NCBI GenBank assembly: GCA_002049985.1 | Contig: MVCY01000018.1 | Span: forward strand, 1 to 11,937 | From: Candidatus Latescibacteria bacterium 4484_181 | Lineage (GTDB): Bacteria > Latescibacterota > MVCY01 | DNA: 11,937 nt | Reading direction: 5' to 3' | In this document: piece by piece, positions 6,658 to 11,937 of the stretch | Layout: the number at the start of each line of letters is the position of its first letter | Position numbering within the stretch: position 1 is the first letter of the stretch | Notes under the pieces: generated by a model | Told to the model about the DNA's origin: nothing | Databases searched by the model: none | What the model saw: the letters and a program-made list of their open reading frames with translations, nothing else | Translations under genes and position numbers: made by a program

Positions 6658-9435
6658 ATGGAGAAAATAACCGTCAAAGGTGCTCGGGAGCACAACCTTA
6701 AGAACATAGACTTAGAAATCCCCCGTGACAAGCTGGTGGTTATTACCGGATTGTCGGGTTCAGGAAAATCATCGCTGGCCTTCGATACCATCTACGCCGA
6801 GGGTCAGAGACGCTATGTAGAGTCCCTGTCTGCATACGCTCGACAGTTCTTATCTCTGATGGGAAAACCGGATGTGGACTACATTGAAGGGCTGTCGCCA
6901 GCCATTTCCATTGAGCAGAGGACATCGGCTAAAAACCCCCGTTCTACCGTGGGAACAGTCACCGAGATCTACGATTACCTGCGACTGCTCTTTGCCCGCA
7001 TCGGGGTGCCTCACTGCTGGAAATGCGGGAGGGTCATCTCGAAACAGACAGCGCAGCAGATTGTAGATAATATCTTGAGGCTGCCCAAGGGTGCGAGGAT
7101 TCAAGTATTAGCCCCATTGGTCAGAGGGAGGAAGGGTGAATACCGGGAACTCTTTGAACAGGTCAAAAGGGATGGCTATGTACGGGTCAGGGTGGATGGA
7201 CAGGTGCTGACTCTGGACTCGGAGATCAAACTGGAGCGCTACAAGAAGCACTGGATTGAGGTAGTTGTAGACCGGTTGGTGGTTGAGTCCCAGATTAGCA
7301 AACGGCTTACTGACTCGGTGGAGACCGCCTTGGCCTTGGGTGAAGGGCTGGTTCTGGTGAATGTGGCGGGCAGAGAGGATCTCCTTTTCTCCGAGCGTTT
7401 TGCCTGTCCGGACTGTGGAGTGAGCTACGAGGAAATAGAGCCGCGGATGTTTTCCTTTAACAGCCCTTATGGTGCCTGTCCCGCTTGCGACGGACTGGGT
7501 ATAAGGATGGAGATTAACCCCGACTTAGTAGTGCCCGACCCTGATCTTTCCATCAATCAGGGTGCTATTGCCCCCTGGGGAGCTCCTGAAGATCGGTGGT
7601 TCTTTCATCGTCTGCGCAGGGTCGCTAGAACCTACAATATCGATTTCAACTTGCCTTTCAATAAACTGACAGAGATACAAAAGAGAGCAATACTTTATGG
7701 AAGCAAGGATGCCAACTTCGAAGGGGTCATCCCTAATCTACAGAGGCGATATAGACAGACTCAATCCGAGGCCGTAAGGGAGTGGATCGAGCGGTTTATG
7801 ACCGCCCGTACTTGCCCTGAGTGTCAGGGCAGCCGATTGAAACCAGAGAGTCTGGCGGTGAAGATCCAGGGTAAAAATATCGCTGAGATCACCGCCTTTT
7901 CGATTAAAGAGGCCTTGCAGTTTTTCTCTGCACTCAGACTTTCGTCTAAGGAGATGGCCATTGCCTACCAGATACTGAAAGAGATTAAAGACAGGTTGGG
8001 TTTCCTGATGAACGTGGGGCTGGATTACCTTACCCTGGATCGAGCCGCTGCCACCCTTTCTGGAGGTGAAGCCGAGAGGATCAAACTGGCCACGCAGATC
8101 GGCTCGCAGCTGGTGGGAGTTCTATATATTCTGGACGAACCCAGTGTTGGTCTCCATTACAGGGATAACAAAAGGCTGCTGAAGACACTGTGTGATCTAC
8201 GTGATCTGGGCAACACCATCCTTGTTGTCGAACACGACAAGGATACCATTGAGACAGCCGACTATGTTATTGACCTGGGACCGAGAGCGGGATTGCAAGG
8301 TGGTCAGGTAGTAGCCACTGGCAGTCCAGTCGAAATCTGCCATAACAAATCCTCGCTGACCGGCCAATATCTCTCCGGAAAAAAGCAGATCCCTGTCCCC
8401 TCCCAGAGGCGCCGGGGAAACGGCAAATGGCTTTCCCTACTCGGTGCTGAGGGGCATAACCTGAAATCAATAGATGTGCATATCCCTCTGGGGACTTTTA
8501 CATGCGTGACGGGCGTCTCTGGCTCCGGGAAAAGCACGTTGGTGGATGAAACACTTTACCGAGTTCTGGCACAGAAACTTTATAGAAGCAGAGCAGAACC
8601 TCATAAGTATAAAGAACTACGGGGCTCTGAGGCAATTGACAAGGTGATCAACATCGATCAGTCGCCCATAGGCAGAACCCCGAGGTCTAACCCCGCTACC
8701 TACACCGGAGTTTTCACTCACATTCGTGAGCTTTTTTCCCAGGTGCCAGAGGCCAAGGTGGCGGGGTATAAACCCGGTCGTTTCAGTTTCAATGTGAAAG
8801 GGGGCAGATGTGAAGCCTGTCAAGGTGCTGGCGTCATCAAAATCGAGATGCATTTTTTGCCCGACGTCTATGTGACTTGTGACGCTTGCAAGGGCAGAAG
8901 ATACAACCGAGAAACCTTGAGCATTCGCTACAAAGGCAAAAACATTGCCGAGGTGTTGGATATGACCGTTGATGAGGCCCTGAAGTTCTTTGCTGACATT
9001 CCCCGTATCAAACGGAAGTTGAAGACCCTCTCAGATGTGGGGTTGGGATATATCCATCTGGGACAGCAGGCTACCACCCTCTCAGGAGGAGAGGCCCAGA
9101 GGGTTAAGCTCTCTACTGAACTGTCAAAGGTGGGCACCGGCAAGACTTTGTATATTCTGGATGAACCCACTACTGGACTTCACTTCGAGGACGTTAGGGT
9201 GCTGCTGAAGGTTTTGAACAAATTGGTGGATATGGGCAACACCGTGTTGGTCATTGAGCACAACATGGAGGTGATAAAGGCCGCCGACTACATCATTGAC
9301 CTGGGTCCGGAAGGCGGAGATCAAGGTGGCTGGGTAGTGGCTGCCGGAACGCCAGAAGAGGTGGCCCAGGTGGAGACATCCTACACCGGGAATTTCTTGC
9401 GAAAGTATATAACCGCCTACAAAACAGGAGCCTGA
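6658..9435 (+). CDS. uvrA: UvrABC system protein A (excinuclease ABC subunit A)
   Basis: UvrA is the dimeric ABC-type ATPase that scans DNA for bulky damage and loads UvrB in nucleotide excision repair. The 925 residues match the usual length (about 940). Nucleotide site I: Walker A GLSGSGKSS (31-39), signature LSGGEAER (467-474), Walker B LDEPSVGLH (from 492). Site II: Walker A GVSGSGKST (619-627, Lys625), signature LSGGEAQR (808-815), Walker B LDEPTTGLH (from 834). Two complete zinc modules are visible: Cys250-x2-Cys253-x20-Cys274-x2-Cys277, and Cys718-x2-Cys721-x19-Cys741-x2-Cys744. An earlier CWKCG pair belongs to the variable insertion region. The N-terminal motif GAREHNLKNIDLEIPR is classic. 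The ATG at 6658 is forced by the in-frame TAG at 6631. The gene lies about 3.8 kb downstream of uvrB on the same strand, apparently under its own promoter. All key residues are intact. Confidence 0.98.
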   Translation: MEKITVKGAREHNLKNIDLEIPRDKLVVITGLSGSGKSSLAFDTIYAEGQRRYVESLSAYARQFLSLMGKPDVDYIEGLSPAISIEQRTSAKNPRSTVGTVTEIYDYLRLLFARIGVPHCWKCGRVISKQTAQQIVDNILRLPKGARIQVLAPLVRGRKGEYRELFEQVKRDGYVRVRVDGQVLTLDSEIKLERYKKHWIEVVVDRLVVESQISKRLTDSVETALALGEGLVLVNVAGREDLLFSERFACPDCGVSYEEIEPRMFSFNSPYGACPACDGLGIRMEINPDLVVPDPDLSINQGAIAPWGAPEDRWFFHRLRRVARTYNIDFNLPFNKLTEIQKRAILYGSKDANFEGVIPNLQRRYRQTQSEAVREWIERFMTARTCPECQGSRLKPESLAVKIQGKNIAEITAFSIKEALQFFSALRLSSKEMAIAYQILKEIKDRLGFLMNVGLDYLTLDRAAATLSGGEAERIKLATQIGSQLVGVLYILDEPSVGLHYRDNKRLLKTLCDLRDLGNTILVVEHDKDTIETADYVIDLGPRAGLQGGQVVATGSPVEICHNKSSLTGQYLSGKKQIPVPSQRRRGNGKWLSLLGAEGHNLKSIDVHIPLGTFTCVTGVSGSGKSTLVDETLYRVLAQKLYRSRAEPHKYKELRGSEAIDKVINIDQSPIGRTPRSNPATYTGVFTHIRELFSQVPEAKVAGYKPGRFSFNVKGGRCEACQGAGVIKIEMHFLPDVYVTCDACKGRRYNRETLSIRYKGKNIAEVLDMTVDEALKFFADIPRIKRKLKTLSDVGLGYIHLGQQATTLSGGEAQRVKLSTELSKVGTGKTLYILDEPTTGLHFEDVRVLLKVLNKLVDMGNTVLVIEHNMEVIKAADYIIDLGPEGGDQGGWVVAAGTPEEVAQVETSYTGNFLRKYITAYKTGA

Positions 9436-9490
9436 GATTCCAGATTTAGTCTATTTTCGGCTGGATCTCTCTTCCTTTGTTTATCTTCTT
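9434..9490 (+). terminator. possible intrinsic terminator of uvrA
   Basis: GAGA(T)TCCAG at 9434-9443 pairs with CTGGATCTC at 9461-9469 through nine base pairs and one bulged T, with a 17-base loop. A T-rich run (9470-9490) follows. The stem overlaps the last bases of the uvrA stop codon. The loop is long and the T-run is interrupted, so it may be leaky and let some transcription reach der, 66 bases downstream. Confidence 0.4.
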
Positions 9491-9494
9491 CAAA

Positions 9495-9499
9495 AGAGG
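9495..9499 (+). promoter_or_regulatory. der: ribosome binding site that questions the der start
   Basis: AGAGG ends only 2 bases before the ATG at 9502 but 8 bases before the in-frame TTG at 9508. The spacing favours TTG, which would give a protein starting (M)RKPVVVIIGRPNVGKS, in line with typical Der N-termini. Confidence 0.4.
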
Positions 9500-9501
9500 C
9501 A

Positions 9502-10809
9502 ATGCGCTTGCGTAAACCGGTGGTAGTTATAATTGGGAGACCAAACGTCGGGAAATCCTCACTTTTCAATCGCATCATTGGAAAAAGGAAGGCGATTGTG
9601 GATGATATTCCCGGTGTAACCCGGGATCGGAACTTTGATGAGGCTCAGTGGAAAGGGCGTCATTTCATTCTGGTTGATACAGGAGGGTATCTGCCCCAAG
9701 GCTCTGACAAGATGGAAGTCTTGGTTAAAGAACAGGTGGAGGTGGCAACCGAAGAGGCAGATATGCTCCTTCTATTGGTGGATGCCTCGGCTGGGGTACT
9801 GGGTCTGGATTTGGAGATTGCAAATGTTGTTCGTAAATCAGAGAAGAAAAAGCTACTGGTGGTTAATAAAGTTGACACCGAACACCAAGAGGTTCAGGTA
9901 CCACAGTTTTACCGTCTTGGTGTCGGAGACCCTGTTCCCGTTTCGGCAACTACTGGAAGGAATATAAGAGAGCTCTTAGAGCTCATCGTCCAGCAACTAC
10001 CCCCCCATGATAAGAGGGAACAGAGACAAGAAGTCCTTAAGATTGCTGTGGTAGGACGACCCAATGTGGGGAAATCCTCTTTTGTAAATACTCTGTTAGG
10101 AGAAGAAAGGCTCATTGTCGATGAGCAACCTGGAACTACTAGAGATTCAACCGACACAATATTCTCCCATAGCGGCCGGAGGGTGGTTTTGATTGATACC
10201 GCAGGACTGCGCCGCCGAAGTAAGGTTAGGGATCGAATCGAATTTTACTGCACCTTGAGGACAATTCAGAGCTTGCAGAGGTGCAATGTGGCGATATTGT
10301 TAATCGACGCTACCGACGGCTTGACTTCCCAGGATATAAACATCCTCCAGCAGGCGATTCGGTTCGGAAAGGGAGTTGTTCTGGCAGTGAACAAATGGGA
10401 CTTAGTGGAAAAAGACCTCAACACCGCAGAGCAGGTCACTCAATACATCAGAAGAAAGATAGCCTCCTTGAGTTACATTCCTATACTTTTCACCTCTGCT
10501 TTAACTCGCCACCGCATTCACAAGAGCATAGATTTGGCCTTCGAAGTTTATCACAACTGGAACAGGAGGATATCCACTTCCCAGCTCAACAGATTTCTCC
10601 AAGAATTGAGGAAGACAGGATTGCTTCAGCATAGGGATTTCAAGCTGCTATACGCCACCCAGAACTCTATCCAGCCTCCAGGGTTTCTCTTCTTTACTAA
10701 CAGACCCGATCTTATTAAGCAAAATTACAGACGCTATTTAGAAAACAGGCTCCGAAAAGAGTTCAATTTCACAGGAACTCCCATAAGACTGAGCTTTAGA
10801 CAGAAGTAA
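9502..10809 (+). CDS. der: ribosome-associated GTPase Der (EngA)
   Basis: Der is the essential bacterial GTPase with two tandem G domains that helps mature the 50S ribosomal subunit. The 435 residues match the family (about 435-490). First G domain: G1 GRPNVGKSS (from Gly12, Lys18), G2 region PGVTRD, G3 DTGG (Asp59), G4 NKVD (122-125). Second G domain: G1 GRPNVGKSS (from 185, Lys191), PGTTRDSTDTIF, DTAGLRRRSK, and NKWD (297-300). The C-terminal KH-like domain contains IQPPGFLFFTNRPDLI and a basic end. All nucleotide-binding residues are present. The TSALTRHRIHK stretch at the second G5 differs slightly from the usual SALTG-x-R. The ATG at 9502 is taken here, but a TTG two codons later has the better-placed ribosome binding site. 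Confidence 0.97.
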   Translation: MRLRKPVVVIIGRPNVGKSSLFNRIIGKRKAIVDDIPGVTRDRNFDEAQWKGRHFILVDTGGYLPQGSDKMEVLVKEQVEVATEEADMLLLLVDASAGVLGLDLEIANVVRKSEKKKLLVVNKVDTEHQEVQVPQFYRLGVGDPVPVSATTGRNIRELLELIVQQLPPHDKREQRQEVLKIAVVGRPNVGKSSFVNTLLGEERLIVDEQPGTTRDSTDTIFSHSGRRVVLIDTAGLRRRSKVRDRIEFYCTLRTIQSLQRCNVAILLIDATDGLTSQDINILQQAIRFGKGVVLAVNKWDLVEKDLNTAEQVTQYIRRKIASLSYIPILFTSALTRHRIHKSIDLAFEVYHNWNRRISTSQLNRFLQELRKTGLLQHRDFKLLYATQNSIQPPGFLFFTNRPDLIKQNYRRYLENRLRKEFNFTGTPIRLSFRQK

Positions 10810-10932
10810 TTCACCCGAAGCCGAGGGTTATACTTAGTGAGGGAAGTACGATGTGTTGTATCTCCGAGGAATGCTGTTCGCAAGAGAGGTCTCTTTCTGC
10901 CGTACCGTAAGCTGCTGGATTCTGTCTGGGTC

Positions 10933-10961
10933 TTAATCAAGATTGGTCACTTTTGTAAAAT
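10933..10961 (+). promoter_or_regulatory. weak candidate promoter of purF
   Basis: TAAAAT (10956-10961) is a fair -10 hexamer, preceded at 17 bases by TTAATC (10933-10938), which matches only half of the -35 consensus. If used, it would give purF a leader of about 150 bases. This is tentative. Confidence 0.2.
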
Positions 10962-11105
10962 GGAATTATCCGGAAAGAATCAAGACCCCAGAAGCAGCGA
11001 AGTACAAAAAGAGGGATTCCCAAGGGATAAAGGTAAATCTCTCGTCCTTGTCCGAGATCTCTGCGACCTCTGCGGTGAGAATCTGGGGGGTGCTTGTCAT
11101 AATTT

Positions 11106-11110
11106 GGAGG
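11106..11110 (+). promoter_or_regulatory. purF: ribosome binding site that fixes the purF GTG start
   Basis: A full GGAGG core sits 6 bases before the GTG at 11117. An in-frame TAA at 11111-11113 excludes any earlier start, so this GTG is the only possible start. Confidence 0.85.
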
Positions 11111-11116
11111 TAAATA

Positions 11117-11937
11117 GTGGGAGATTGCGGGTTATTTGGGATTTATGGGCACAAGAACGCAGCCGATTTAGCATATCTTGGGCTCTATTCTTTACAGCAC
11201 CGGGGACAAGAGAGCGCCGGCATTGTGGTTGGTGATCACAAGACTCTCCGGCAGCACAAGGGGTTGGGATTGGTTACGGATGTGTTTTCTGATCCAGCTA
11301 CTCTCAAGGATCTGGCAGGGGATCTAGCAGTGGGGCATACTCGTTATTCCACGACCGGTTCACCATTGCCAGCGAATATCCAGCCACTGCTGGTCAACTG
11401 CAAGGGCGGCCCGTTAGCTATTGCCCATAACGGTAACTTGGTGAACTCGAATGCGCTTCGACACAAGTTGGAACAAGAGGGTTCCCTTTTTCAAACTACT
11501 GTAGATAGCGAAGTGATCATCCATTTGACGGCGAGGTCTCAGAGAGAAGTTCTTTTGCAACGAATGATCGAAGCACTACGACAGGTGAGGGGTGCCTATT
11601 CAATTTTGGCAATAACTAAAGACAAAATCATCGCCGTTCGAGACCCCCATGGATTTCGCCCTCTCTGCCTGGGGAAGTTGGGCGATGCCTGGGTGGTTGC
11701 TTCTGAGTCGTGCGCCCTGGACATCATTGGAGGGAAGTACTGCCGGGATGTTGAGCCTGGAGAGATCGTAATTTTGAGTGAAGATGGCCTCAGTTCGATC
11801 AAGCCTTTTGGTTCTCATAGATACGCCTTCTGCATCTTTGAGTATATCTATTTTTCTCGTCCGGATAGCAAGGTATTCGGAGAGAATGTCGACAAAGCAC
11901 GGCGCAGACTGGGTAGACAACTGGCGGTCGAGCATCC
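11117..11937 (+). CDS. purF: amidophosphoribosyltransferase, N-terminal part (3' truncated by window edge)
   Basis: PurF catalyses the first committed step of purine synthesis, making phosphoribosylamine from PRPP with ammonia taken from glutamine. The 273 visible codons cover the whole N-terminal nucleophile (Ntn) glutaminase domain and the beginning of the transferase domain. Cys4 (in MGDCGLFGIYG) is the catalytic nucleophile that becomes N-terminal after removal of a very short MGD propeptide. Further family motifs are YSLQHRGQESAGI, KGLGLVTDVF, GHTRYSTTGS, NIQPL, AHNGNLVN, TTVDSEV, RGAYSI, RDPHGFRPL, ASESCALD and CIFEYIYFSRPDS (Cys239 at its start). The start is certain: GTG, ideal ribosome binding site, and an upstream stop. 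Whether the enzyme is the iron-sulfur type cannot be told, because the later cysteines lie beyond the window. It follows der at 307 bases and probably has its own promoter. Confidence 0.96.
   Translation, partial: MGDCGLFGIYGHKNAADLAYLGLYSLQHRGQESAGIVVGDHKTLRQHKGLGLVTDVFSDPATLKDLAGDLAVGHTRYSTTGSPLPANIQPLLVNCKGGPLAIAHNGNLVNSNALRHKLEQEGSLFQTTVDSEVIIHLTARSQREVLLQRMIEALRQVRGAYSILAITKDKIIAVRDPHGFRPLCLGKLGDAWVVASESCALDIIGGKYCRDVEPGEIVILSEDGLSSIKPFGSHRYAFCIFEYIYFSRPDSKVFGENVDKARRRLGRQLAVEH

Larger units (their letters stand above)
10810..11116. other. intergenic and leader region between der and purF
   Basis: No gene is recognised in these 307 bases. A weak imperfect hairpin (AAGTA 10804-10808 with TACTT 10831-10835, and ACCC 10813-10816 with GGGT 10825-10828) follows the der stop but has no T-run. 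A CTCTGCG direct repeat with 9-base period occurs at 11059-11065 and 11068-11074. I see no purine-riboswitch core and no recognisable PurR box. A candidate promoter is listed separately. Confidence 0.5.

Noticed and set aside
10804..10835. Hairpin after der as a terminator
   Set aside because: The stem is short, split by an unequal internal loop, and has no T-run after it.
10837..11235. 132-codon open frame between der and purF
   Set aside because: It overlaps the first 119 bases of purF out of frame, has no ribosome binding site and resembles no family; purF with its GGAGG and motifs clearly owns the overlap.
11600..11935. Reverse-strand open frame near the window end
   Set aside because: It is antisense to conserved purF motifs such as RDPHGFRPL and CIFEYIYFSRPDS; no start signal is visible.
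1..11937. CRISPR array, tRNA, insertion sequence or phage genes
   Set aside because: I saw no regularly spaced repeats, cloverleaf-like stretches, transposase motifs or phage proteins on either strand.

Overview
This is a bacterial chromosomal segment of about 12 kb. Every confident gene lies on the + strand. UvrA, UvrB and the double-GTPase Der mark it as bacterial. Base composition is moderate, genes are closely packed, and both ATG and GTG starts occur (GTG for the glycosyltransferase and purF). No marker fixes the phylum. A Chloroflexota-like or other environmental lineage is only a guess. I see no tRNA, rRNA, CRISPR array, insertion sequence or phage gene.

Layout: (1) bases 1-528 hold the C-terminal part of a 5-deoxy-glucuronate isomerase (iolB) whose start lies before the window. 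(2) 529-820 is a spacer with a coding-like, startless 70-codon frame that resembles a PilZ-type core. (3) 821-2854 is uvrB. (4) 2870-3753 is a GH130-family mannoside phosphorylase/hydrolase gene, broken by an internal deletion of about 27-30 codons that shifts the frame. (5) 3998-6349 encodes a two-domain protein: a GT4-like glycosyltransferase joined to an alpha-helical, glycosidase-like C-terminal domain. (6) 6350-6657 is a regulatory-looking gap. (7) 6658-9435 is uvrA. (8) 9502-10809 is der. (9) 10810-11116 is a leader region. (10) From 11117 to the window end runs the N-terminal 273 codons of purF, starting at a GTG with an ideal ribosome binding site.

The two DNA-repair subunits UvrA and UvrB form the damage-recognition complex of nucleotide excision repair. 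Their genes are separated here by a roughly 3.8 kb carbohydrate module (GH130 plus glycosyltransferase). Der (ribosome assembly) and PurF (first step of purine synthesis) follow as housekeeping genes. The most notable points are the broken GH130 gene, the glycan module sitting between uvrB and uvrA, the fused glycosyltransferase, and repeat elements upstream of uvrA. I did not find a convincing new defence or mobile system; most of the window is ordinary core genome.
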